A DNA stretch of 10,613 nucleotides. Origin: Propionivibrio sp. (GTDB lineage: Bacteria > Pseudomonadota > Gammaproteobacteria > Burkholderiales > Rhodocyclaceae). Each line of letters begins with the position of its first letter. Position 1 is the stretch's first letter. Positions 1 to 5,677 of the stretch are shown in pieces. The stretch is from contig QKII01000205.1 of the NCBI GenBank assembly GCA_003249625.1, forward strand, positions 1 through 10,613. Direction: 5' to 3'. The position numbers and the translations under genes are program-made. The notes under the pieces are model-generated. The model saw nothing but the letters and a program-made list of their open reading frames with translations, did not search any database and had not been told where the DNA came from.

Positions 1-182
1 ATTTCATCGAAAAGCACAACATTGTCGTGCTCGAGGCGGTTGCCGCCTACCGCGACACCGAGCGCAAGGAGAAACATACCGTTCACGCCGTCGGCGATGG
101 TACCTTCATCGTCGATGGACGCATCATCGACCGGAAAAAGATGATGGCCTCCAAGCTGCCCCCGGATTTGGTATCGACCTGA
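1..182 (+). CDS. C-terminal end of an unidentified protein (5' truncated by window edge)
   Basis: The frame with codons starting at base 3 is open from the left edge to a TGA at 180-182, giving 59 residues that begin FIEKHNIVVLEAVAAYRDTE and end KLPPDLVST. The composition looks like real coding sequence: many charged residues, hydrophobic stretches spaced as in a folded domain, and a GDGTFIVDGRIIDRKK segment that reads as a beta hairpin. I do not recognise the family. The gene enters from outside the window, so its start, length and domains are unseen. A GC-rich hairpin with a T tract about 65 bases downstream may end its transcript. The next gene on the same strand starts 112 bases later, so they are probably not tightly coupled. 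Confidence 0.6.
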   Translation, partial: FIEKHNIVVLEAVAAYRDTERKEKHTVHAVGDGTFIVDGRIIDRKKMMASKLPPDLVST

Positions 183-245
183 TTCCGGAAAACCGGGGGG
201 CGATCCGGGAGGCTCGAATCCGGCCAGGGTTTTGCGTTACCGCGC

Positions 246-279
246 GGGCGCTGGATAATGTCGCGCCCATGACTTTTTT
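246..279 (+). terminator. Possible intrinsic terminator after the first gene
   Basis: The arms GGGCGC (246-251) and GCGCCC (263-268) form a perfect 6-bp GC-only stem with an 11-base loop. After five bases comes a run of six T (274-279). The large loop and the gap before the T run make it a weak match. The loop also contains GATAAT (254-259), which could instead be the -10 box of the DUF2026-like gene starting at 295, although no good -35 box is seen. Terminator, promoter or both remain possible. Confidence 0.35.
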
Positions 280-294
280 CCACACGAGCTTTAC

Positions 295-939
295 ATGCCA
301 AAACGTGCCACCCCGCCGATCACCCTTTCCGAGTATGAGCGACTTTTCCGGACCATTCACGCGGTAGTGAAAAACGAGCAAGGCGATCCGGCCAAGGCAA
401 GCCTGTTCTTCGCTGTTGCCGGTGCGTTCCTGCTCAAGAAACACCATAAACTCGCTTCGGCATGCCCGGTCGCCGGCGTTGCCGGGTACAACCTGCGGAC
501 GCCGACGAACTTCTCACTGGTCTTCGGGCGATTGGAGAGCGATGGCGTCTTTTCCGATAGCTCGCGCTTTCACTGCTGGATAGAAGTGGATGAGTGGGTC
601 ATTGATCTGATGGCCCCGTTGTTTGACGATATGGCCCCCATCGATCGCAAGGGCGCCGCGATCCCTCGTTGCATGTTCCAGAAACCGCTGATTGCCGATG
701 CGAGTTCGGTCAGCCTCGATACGCCCGGTGCGTATCTTCACGTACCCAACCACCGACTCACTACGGAATTGATGAAAGGATTCACCGAGAAACCTGGCTA
801 TATGGATCTCGTTCGAATCTGCGAGCAGTGGTATGTCCGGCCACCAAAAAAGATCGTGGCGAGCGTGGGGATTGAAGATCAGAGCGGCAACATCACGGAA
901 GTTTTCTTGTCGCCGATTCGGATTGTCGACGTTTGGTAA
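295..939 (+). CDS. DUF2026-like protein, papain/transglutaminase-like fold suspected
   Basis: This is an intact 214-residue protein and I recognise it as resembling the DUF2026 family, whose function I do not know. Landmarks in order: a charged N-terminal helix (11-50, LSEYERLFRT...FLLKKHHK), then CPVAGVAGYNL (57-67), then NFSLVFGRLESDG (72-84). Next is the core motif FHCWIEVDEWVIDLMAP (92-108) and a C-terminal block WYVRPPKKIVASVGI (179-193) ending in SPIRIVDVW. His93 followed by Trp95 and Asp104 in an H-x-W-x-E-V-(8)-D arrangement resembles the His/Asp pair of transglutaminase, NAT and NlpC-like cysteine enzymes. Cys57 lies upstream where a nucleophile could sit, but I cannot show it is conserved. 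There is no signal peptide or membrane segment, so it is probably cytoplasmic. The ATG at 295 has only a weak ribosome site (CGAG about 8 bases upstream) but is the natural start. It stands alone, with 112 bases before it and 356 after. Confidence 0.75.
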   Translation: MPKRATPPITLSEYERLFRTIHAVVKNEQGDPAKASLFFAVAGAFLLKKHHKLASACPVAGVAGYNLRTPTNFSLVFGRLESDGVFSDSSRFHCWIEVDEWVIDLMAPLFDDMAPIDRKGAAIPRCMFQKPLIADASSVSLDTPGAYLHVPNHRLTTELMKGFTEKPGYMDLVRICEQWYVRPPKKIVASVGIEDQSGNITEVFLSPIRIVDVW

Positions 940-1295
940 GCCATCGACAGTGCATGAGCGTCGCCGCGGAAGATTGTCTCCTGCGGCCGCTGCTGGTGAC
1001 GAACATGTAGGTGCGGTGTAGGGGAGCTTGCTGTCGTTTGCGGCGTGGGTTGCGGGTATGCCAGGTTTCCCCCGTGGCAAGCCCGCACATGCGTTCCTCT
1101 ATTGCCGTTGGTTGCGCCGCCCATCTCGCTGTGGAGCAGTCGTACAGAGTCGGGACTGACTGCGAACTGCTCGCCGAAGCAGTCGTTGCTTCAGGCAAGG
1201 AGACGGTAGCGGCTGGGATAAACAATCACCGCGAACTTCTTCCTGAAACCAGCGTTTCAATATCGCCAGTTCCAGGAATTATTGGTGTCTTCCTT
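940..1295. other. 356-base intergenic spacer with three hairpins
   Basis: I find no convincing gene on either strand; open frames here are low-complexity or antisense extensions of neighbours. Three inverted repeats are visible. One at 1051-1087 has TGCGGG/CCCGCA outer arms, TGCCA/TGGCA inner arms, a 2x2 internal loop and an 11-base terminal loop. One at 1166-1183 pairs ACTGCT with AGCAGT. One at 1244-1259 pairs TGAAAC with GTTTCA around a 4-base loop. None is followed by a clear T tract. The last lies 37 bases beyond the end of the - strand operon and could protect or end that mRNA. The spacer is the left boundary of the catabolic islet. Confidence 0.5.
1244..1259 (-). terminator. Hairpin downstream of the dehydratase-type gene
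   Basis: TGAAAC and GTTTCA are perfectly complementary 6-base arms around a 4-base loop, beginning 37 bases after the stop of the enolase-superfamily gene on the - strand. No run of T follows in the direction of transcription, so if it acts at the operon end it would be by mRNA 3'-end protection or Rho-assisted termination rather than as a classical intrinsic terminator. Confidence 0.25.
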
Positions 1296-2462
1296 TCACA
1301 CATAAAAATTGTCTCTAGCCTTCAAATCACGTACGCCGGGATGCCTGGCGAGTTCGTCTTCAACCAGATCAACCCCCAGCCCCGGCCGGTCCGAAAGGTG
1401 CAGGACTCCCTCACGCACATCAAGCGGATGGCTGATGACTTGATCGCGCCAAGGCACGTCGTTCACCATGAATTCGCAACGGAAGAAGTTGGGAATACTG
1501 GCGCAGACGTGAGCACTGGCCAAGGTGCTCAACGGCCCGTTCGGATTGTGCGGCGCCAGCAGCACACCGTAAGTTTCCGCCATGGTGGCGATACGCTTCA
1601 TTTCGCTCGGGCCGCCGCAACGGGTGATGTCCGGCATGATGACATCGCAAATATGGTTTTCCAGCACGGGGCGAAACCCGTGACGGGTGTAATGGCGTTC
1701 GCCGACACAGATCGGGACGTTTGACGGCAACCGTTCCCTAAAGGCGCGCAGCGTCTGGGCGCTTTCCGGGCCAGCCGGCTCCTCGTACCAGGTGACTCCC
1801 AGCGATGCCAGTCTTTCCGCCATCTTGATCGCCACTTCGAAGTTCAGCATGGCATGGGTCTCGATCATCATGTCGAATTCTGGACCGACCGCGTCGCGAA
1901 CCGCCTTGGTGACTTCGAAAGCCAAGTCCTGCTGGCTCTTGGTCAGCGTGAGGTTGGTGTGCAGGTCCTCGCCATACAGGTAATTCGTATGCGCAAAGGG
2001 GTCGAACTTGAGGCCGGTGAACCCCAGTTCTTTTACCCTTCGGGCCTGCCTTGCATACGCCTCGCCCGTATGGCCGCCTCCGGTAAACCAGTAATTGGCG
2101 TATAGAAGAATGTCCTTGCGGAAAGCGCCCCCGAGCAGTTCATAACAGGGCATTCCGTAGGCTTTTCCTTTCAGGTCAAGGAGGGCCATGTCCAGCCCGC
2201 TGATTGCGCAAAGACTGGCGCCGTAGGGACCGATCCAGTTCAGGTCCCGGTAGAGTTTTGTCCAGATGAAGTCGGTCCGGAGCGGATCGAGGCCGATCAC
2301 GCGTTCGCCGACATGTTTCGCCGCAGCTTCGATGATCGGACTGCCCGGCCAGTTGGTCGCTTCACCGACCCCGGTCAAGCCGGTATCGGTATAAACCTTC
2401 ATCATCGTCCAGTTATATTTCACGCCTTCGACAAGCCAGACCTTCACATCGGTGATTTTCAT
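1296..2462 (-). CDS. Mandelate racemase/muconate lactonizing enzyme family protein, galactonate dehydratase-like
   Basis: This is a complete 388-residue enolase-superfamily enzyme, close to the usual length for sugar-acid dehydratases. The N-terminal capping domain (1-120) starts MKITDVKVWLVEG and contains GVGEATNWPGS (31-41) and the SGLDMALLDLKGKAYGMP segment (89-106). The barrel domain shows Lys152 (GLKFDPF), metal ligands Glu201 (with His203, in MIETHAM), Glu227 (WYEEP) and Glu255 (VGER), and a His305 base in APHNPNGP with partner Asp278 in MPDITRCGG. This E-x-H plus His/Asp arrangement matches acid-sugar dehydratases of the galactonate dehydratase type, which remove water from an aldonate to give a 2-keto-3-deoxy acid. 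The exact substrate cannot be read. I chose the ATG at 2462 over an ATG 22 codons upstream because AGGTAGG precedes it and the protein then begins where the family does. It lies 71 bases after the RraA-like gene and is probably co-transcribed with it. Confidence 0.9.
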   Translation of the reverse strand: MKITDVKVWLVEGVKYNWTMMKVYTDTGLTGVGEATNWPGSPIIEAAAKHVGERVIGLDPLRTDFIWTKLYRDLNWIGPYGASLCAISGLDMALLDLKGKAYGMPCYELLGGAFRKDILLYANYWFTGGGHTGEAYARQARRVKELGFTGLKFDPFAHTNYLYGEDLHTNLTLTKSQQDLAFEVTKAVRDAVGPEFDMMIETHAMLNFEVAIKMAERLASLGVTWYEEPAGPESAQTLRAFRERLPSNVPICVGERHYTRHGFRPVLENHICDVIMPDITRCGGPSEMKRIATMAETYGVLLAPHNPNGPLSTLASAHVCASIPNFFRCEFMVNDVPWRDQVISHPLDVREGVLHLSDRPGLGVDLVEDELARHPGVRDLKARDNFYV

Positions 2463-2533
2463 CGGTGTACCTACCTTCCACGGAAAAACAGGGCGGGATG
2501 CCAGACTCACCGTCCGGCATGAATTCAATGCGG

Positions 2534-3241
2534 TTACAGGATGCCGAACTTGTCCCAGGCCGCCTGAGCGCCCATACCGCTCTTGATTGCCTCGAAGACG
2601 CGCTTCTCGCCATGCGCCTTATGCCACGCGGCCTCGATGACGTCTTTCTCTATTTCTTGCGGAATGACGCAGACGCCGTCCAGATCGCCGAAAAGTATGT
2701 CGCCAGGCCTCACCGTCACTGCCCCCATCTGGATGGTGCAGCGAAAATCGATGACTTTCCCTCGCGGGCGTTGGTCCTGTGCGAAACGGCCGTAGGAGAA
2801 CACGGGAAAGCCGATTTGCAGGATACCGCGGGTGTCGCGGGAATAGCCATCAACGATGGCGCCTGCGGCGCCACGGTTCTGCGCACAGGTGCTCATGAGT
2901 TCGCCCCAGAGCGCATAGTCCGGAGATGCGCCGGTACAAATGTAGATCTCGTTCTTTTGCAGGTCGTCGAGCGCGCGTAACATCAGACCGAATGGCCCGT
3001 TGAAGAGATCGTTGACGCGACCGGGTCCTTCGCCCCCGTAGTCATCCGCCTCAAGAACAGGCATGGCTCTCCCCACGACGATCATGTCATCGCGCAGCGG
3101 CTGAATTCTCGGCGAAAGGAACTGATGGGTCCGTCCCATGAGATCCATAACATCGCCGATCACGGCGCTGAACAGCCCTTCACGACAAAGGGAAAAAAGC
3201 TCGTCATCATTTCCCCAGACGGGGGCTGTTGATTCGCGCAT
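2534..3241 (-). CDS. RraA-like / HMG-CHA aldolase family protein
   Basis: A 235-residue protein of the RraA-like fold, which includes 4-hydroxy-4-methyl-2-oxoglutarate aldolases, oxaloacetate decarboxylases and the RNase E regulator RraA. Visible signatures are SAVIGDVMDLMG (25-36), GRAMPVLEADD (57-67), ASPDYALWGELMS (105-117), GAAGAIVDGYSRDTRGI (124-140), FPVFSYG (145-151), VTVRPGDILFGDLDGVCVIP (175-194) and a C-terminal helix. Arg135-Asp136 correspond to the family's conserved substrate/metal-binding R-D pair. The next positions are T-R-G rather than including an acidic residue, so a classical HMG aldolase role is uncertain. The start at 3241 has AAAGGA about 8 bases upstream and fits the family; an in-frame extension to 3406 would run over the operator and promoter. 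First gene of a likely two-gene operon with the dehydratase-type gene. It probably cleaves or decarboxylates a keto-acid made by that partner (inference). Confidence 0.88.
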   Translation of the reverse strand: MRESTAPVWGNDDELFSLCREGLFSAVIGDVMDLMGRTHQFLSPRIQPLRDDMIVVGRAMPVLEADDYGGEGPGRVNDLFNGPFGLMLRALDDLQKNEIYICTGASPDYALWGELMSTCAQNRGAAGAIVDGYSRDTRGILQIGFPVFSYGRFAQDQRPRGKVIDFRCTIQMGAVTVRPGDILFGDLDGVCVIPQEIEKDVIEAAWHKAHGEKRVFEAIKSGMGAQAAWDKFGIL

Positions 3242-3277
3242 GAAAATTTCCTTTAACAGTCCTTTAGAATTCTGCGA

Positions 3278-3307
3278 ACTATACTCCTGTAGGACAGGTT
3301 GCTGCAA
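3278..3307 (-). promoter_or_regulatory. Predicted promoter of the rraA-like/dehydratase operon
   Basis: Read on the - strand, TTGCAG (3302-3307) and TATAGT (3278-3283, five of six matches to TATAAT) are separated by 18 bases. The -35 box is poor (three of six). The 18-base spacer is almost exactly filled by the 17-base operator palindrome at 3284-3300, so a bound repressor would block RNA polymerase. The -10 box sits 37 bases before the ATG at 3241. Confidence 0.5.
3284..3300 (-). promoter_or_regulatory. Putative GntR-family operator O1 (rraA promoter)
   Basis: On the - strand this reads AACCTGTCCTACAGGAG. Its core CCTGT-CCT-ACAGG is a perfect 5-bp inverted repeat of the TGT-N3-ACA type bound by FadR/FCD-subfamily GntR regulators. 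It matches the palindrome in front of the gntR gene (4348-4364) at 14 of 17 positions. Confidence 0.7.
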
Positions 3308-3433
3308 AAGAACTCTTGCAGATCGACCTTTGCCAGTAAAGAACTTGCTTGTTTCCGGACTGACCACATTACTTCGTGTGCAGTGAGCGGTAACCACAAC
3401 GGTCAAGCACTATCCGTCAATCACTGCCATCAG

Positions 3434-3452
3434 GATCCTCGCTCCGAGGATC
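3434..3452. repeat. Perfect 8-bp stem, 3-base loop hairpin
   Basis: GATCCTCG and CGAGGATC flank a CTC loop with no mismatch. It lies 83 bases beyond the stop of the GntR gene on the - strand and about 130 bases upstream of the rraA-like -35 box. On the - strand no T tract follows; on the + strand it is followed by GTTTCTTG, which is terminator-like, but no + strand gene leads into it. It may separate gntR and rraA transcripts or be a second regulatory site. The rest of 3308-3534 shows nothing I can name. Confidence 0.45.
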
Positions 3453-3534
3453 GTTTCTTGTTGATAGCGTACTGTCGCCCAAGCGAAGGCAATCCCGAGC
3501 CTGTTTGACAGCAACAGCGCTAACCGGAAGGGGC

Positions 3535-4344
3535 CTAGGCTTGTGTCGTCTTCTCGTGATTCGTTGTCGTCCCTAGCTTGGCCACTCCCAGATTCAACAT
3601 CGCCGACACAGGCGCAAGGAAGTGTTGTTCCATCGCATGGCTTGCCGCCACTGAGTCGCGACTACAGATCGCCTGAACCAGGCGGTCGTGGAGAACTACA
3701 ATGCTGCTTTCGGTATGGCTGTTGACCATGCATTCCATCCCAACGCGCATGGACTCTTCAAGCGGGATTCGCAGGGCGAGCAGCTGTATAGGAAATAGAG
3801 GATTATGGACCGCTTGGGCGATAGCCATGTGTAGCGCGTAGTCACAATGAATCCACTCCGGATCGGAAAGAGGCCGTTCGTGGAGGTGTTGCCCCGCCTC
3901 GCGAATGCGTTCCAGTTCGTCATCCGTGGCATTTGAAGCCGCGAGCGCTGCTGTCTGGATTTCGATGACGCGGCGCAACTCCAGAATCTGTTGGGCGCTT
4001 ACCTGGCTGGTAGCAGCTGCGTAAGAAAAAAACTGTGCGAGAACGTTTGGATCGAGTTCTCTGATCCTCGGCCTTTTTCCACTCTGAATTGAGAGAACGC
4101 CAACAACGGCAAGTGCTCGGTAGGATTCTCTCACGACGTTTCGGCTGACTTTCAGCAGTTGAACAATCTGCCCTTCGCTGGGAACAGTATCTCCGACCTT
4201 GAGTCGTCTTTCGGCGATCATTCCCATTAGAAACCTGATTACCTGATCCGACAAAGTGTCTTTTTGCATCACGGGGACAGAATAGTCTTCCATTGAATTG
4301 ACGCTCGAGCTCGAGAGCAAAGAAAAAGCCATTTTACCGAACAT
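3535..4344 (-). CDS. GntR-family (FadR/FCD-type) transcriptional regulator
   Basis: A 269-residue regulator with an N-terminal winged helix-turn-helix and a C-terminal FCD ligand domain. The HTH covers about 30-97: TLSDQVIRFLMGMI, then GDTVPSEGQIVQLLKVSRNVVRE, then ALAVVGVLSIQSGKRPRI. The FCD domain (115-250) keeps the metal-binding set Asp168 and His172 (CDYALH), His219 (LHDRL) and His241 (EQHF). Such proteins usually repress a neighbouring catabolic operon and release DNA when they bind an organic or sugar acid. Start choice is uncertain. The ATG at 4344 has AGG 7 bases upstream inside the operator. ATGs at 4293 and 4269 would give a more typical N-terminus but lack a ribosome site. The operator in front of this gene and the matching site before the rraA-like gene indicate autoregulation and control of the downstream enzymes. 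Confidence 0.9.
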   Translation of the reverse strand: MFGKMAFSLLSSSSVNSMEDYSVPVMQKDTLSDQVIRFLMGMIAERRLKVGDTVPSEGQIVQLLKVSRNVVRESYRALAVVGVLSIQSGKRPRIRELDPNVLAQFFSYAAATSQVSAQQILELRRVIEIQTAALAASNATDDELERIREAGQHLHERPLSDPEWIHCDYALHMAIAQAVHNPLFPIQLLALRIPLEESMRVGMECMVNSHTESSIVVLHDRLVQAICSRDSVAASHAMEQHFLAPVSAMLNLGVAKLGTTTNHEKTTQA

Positions 4345-4347
4345 ATC

Positions 4348-4364
4348 AACCTGCCCTACAGGTT
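4348..4364 (-). promoter_or_regulatory. Putative GntR-family operator O2 (autoregulatory)
   Basis: AACCTG-CCCTA-CAGGTT is a perfect inverted repeat with 6-base arms and a 5-base centre, ending four bases before the ATG at 4344. It matches the rraA promoter palindrome at 14 of 17 positions. Binding here would cover the ribosome site and the start region of the gntR mRNA. A TTTAAC just upstream on the - strand (about 4361-4366) is a possible -10 box but no convincing -35 accompanies it. Confidence 0.7.
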
Positions 4365-4838
4365 AAATCGTGCCAGCAGAGATGGAATCGACCCGTCGAA
4401 TCGTATGGACCGCTGTTCGGTTGAGCCGCCCATGGCGGAACTTTCCGAAAAGGTCAGCAATGTGCAGGTCAGCAGTCGTGGTCGGGGAACTCGTCAGCAA
4501 TGACCGCTTGGTACATCAGGTTACAGACGGACCCGACCCACAGTGGCCATACAGTCTGTCGAGGTGTCTGCGACAGGTAATCGAGTACAGCAGTCCTTCA
4601 AGCAGACAACTCACGGAAAAGTCGTCGGCCATAACTCTCGTTGCCCTCTTGAGTCAAATCATGTGGCAATGTTCCATTTTCCTGTCATTCAGCCGAGAGA
4701 GACCGCGAACGGCAGCTTTCTTGATGCGCCAAAGCCAGTAACTGACCCCGTTGCTTTCATCGGCTGCTGCGACTGTCTAACAGTAAGTGGGGGATGTCAG
4801 CAGTCATTCCAGTGACTTGGCGACAGAGTACTCGTCGG
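4365..4838. other. Non-coding spacer upstream of gntR
   Basis: Open frames here on the + strand (up to 123 codons) have no recognisable family, no good ribosome sites and overlap each other in two frames, so I do not call a gene. The one structure seen is a short inverted repeat CTGTCG (4556-4561) / CGACAG (4571-4576) with a 9-base spacer, too short to interpret. The region borders a transposase remnant on its right, consistent with decayed insertion-sequence or junction DNA. Confidence 0.4.
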
Positions 4839-4967
4839 ATGACTTACCTGAAGAGCACCAACATGCGGGAGCGACTCAACGAGGAGATCAAGCGCCGAAC
4901 GCTGGTCGTGCGCATTTTGCCGAACACCGACTGCGCAGCTTATGCCAGTGTTTCATGGTGGGCGCCA
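4839..4967 (+). pseudogene. IS256-family transposase C-terminal remnant
   Basis: In the frame starting at 4839 the translation contains YLKSTNMRERLNEEIKRRT followed by LVVRILPN. I recognise this as the conserved block near the C-terminus of IS256-family (mutator-type) DDE transposases, normally of the form STN-x-LERLNEEIKRRT-RVV-x-IFPN. After ILPN the similarity continues in a different frame as LRSLCQCFMVGAI, resembling the usual LRLVSALLMEI, so a frameshift lies near 4925-4930. The catalytic part and both terminal inverted repeats are not visible, so the fragment cannot move. It marks past insertion and deletion between the catabolic islet and the potassium genes. Confidence 0.75.
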
Positions 4968-4983
4968 TTTAATTAAAGGGACT

Positions 4984-5002
4984 AAAAGAAGGACTGCCTT
5001 CT
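4984..5002 (-). terminator. Possible intrinsic terminator overlapping the trkA stop
   Basis: On the - strand AGAAGG (4997-5002) and CCTTCT (4987-4992) form a 6-bp stem with a CAGT loop, followed by TTT, so that T runs out of the stem base into a short T tract. The stem includes two bases of the TAG stop codon of trkA. It is short and only partly GC, so a weak terminator at best. Confidence 0.4.
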
Positions 5003-5666
5003 AGCTGCTTGCCAAGCTGGCGGAGGCCCCCCAACGTTCATCCAATGCTGGCAGATTCCTGGTATGAGTGATGATCACGATTTCGTCCCCCGCCCGTAGC
5101 TCGTCTGTCGGTTCTGGCAAGATGAACCTCTCTTCGCGATAACAGCAAATTACCCGGGTTTCGTTCGGCAGCTTCAGATCCGCCAGCGTGCCTTCGTCCT
5201 GAGCGCTGATGACCCAGGAGAACACCCGCGCATCACCCTTGATGAGTGCGGACAAGTCAAGCGCCTGCTGACCAACGGCCATGTCAGCAAGAAAACGGGC
5301 GATGGTGCGTGCTGGCACGATGGTGTCATCGAGCCCCAGTTCAACGCAAATATGCTCGTATTGAGGGTTTTTTATCTGGGGAACTACCCGTTTGAATCCC
5401 AACGATCGGCCCACCAAGCCGGCTATGATGTTTGTCTGATCGTTACCGGTCAAACAGAACAGGACATCGGTCTTCTCTGGATCGACCTCGCGCAAAATAT
5501 CCGGCACACCACCATCACCGTTCACAAACCCGCAATCGAGCGCTTCCTGCGCCTCCTCGATGCTTTGCTTGTCAATTTCGACGATCACCACCTCGTGACC
5601 ACCCTTGATCAGTATCTCCGCTGTGTGCCTGGCCACGCCCCCTGCGCCAATGAATACAAACCGCAT
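5001..5666 (-). CDS. trkA: TrkA-family K+ uptake regulatory subunit (single RCK unit)
   Basis: A 221-residue cytoplasmic protein with one RCK_N plus one RCK_C (TrkA_C) domain, like KtrA and half the length of the two-unit E. coli TrkA. The Rossmann part starts FIGAGGVARHTAEIL with G7-x-G9-x-x-A12 in place of the usual GxGxxG, and an acidic residue at the end of strand two (VVIVEID, Glu30/Asp32) suits NAD(H) or adenine-nucleotide binding. Other RCK landmarks are GDGG (50-53), LTGNDQTNIIAG (72-83) and VPQIKNPQY (95-103). The TrkA_C domain spans about 139-205 (DLSALIKGDARVF...DELRAGDEIVIITH). The start at 5666 has a strong AGGAGGGG ribosome site. It begins 11 bases after the trkH stop, so the two are one transcriptional unit and the product should gate the TrkH pore. 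Confidence 0.92.
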   Translation of the reverse strand: MRFVFIGAGGVARHTAEILIKGGHEVVIVEIDKQSIEEAQEALDCGFVNGDGGVPDILREVDPEKTDVLFCLTGNDQTNIIAGLVGRSLGFKRVVPQIKNPQYEHICVELGLDDTIVPARTIARFLADMAVGQQALDLSALIKGDARVFSWVISAQDEGTLADLKLPNETRVICCYREERFILPEPTDELRAGDEIVIITHTRNLPALDERWGASASLASS

Positions 5667-5677
5667 TGTTTCCCCTC

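Noticed and set aside
1..182. Naming the first partial protein as a relaxase or integrase tail
   Set aside because: The 59 residues show no diagnostic motif of either family; a conjugative-element context would be a guess.
183..294. Possible attachment site or tRNA end beside the DUF2026-like gene
   Set aside because: No tRNA-like cloverleaf, no repeated core sequence elsewhere in the window, and no integrase gene in view.
514..1080. - strand frame of 188 codons opposite the DUF2026-like gene
   Set aside because: Antisense to a gene with clear family features; no motif or ribosome site.
1011..1724. + strand open frame of 237 codons across the spacer and the dehydratase-type gene
   Set aside because: Most of it is antisense to the enolase-superfamily gene; no ribosome site or recognisable motif, and the unshared part covers the hairpin spacer.
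4556..4576. Inverted repeat CTGTCG / CGACAG upstream of gntR as a third operator
   Set aside because: Spacing (9 bases) and arms differ from the two matched operators; a 6-base inverted repeat is expected by chance in a region this long.
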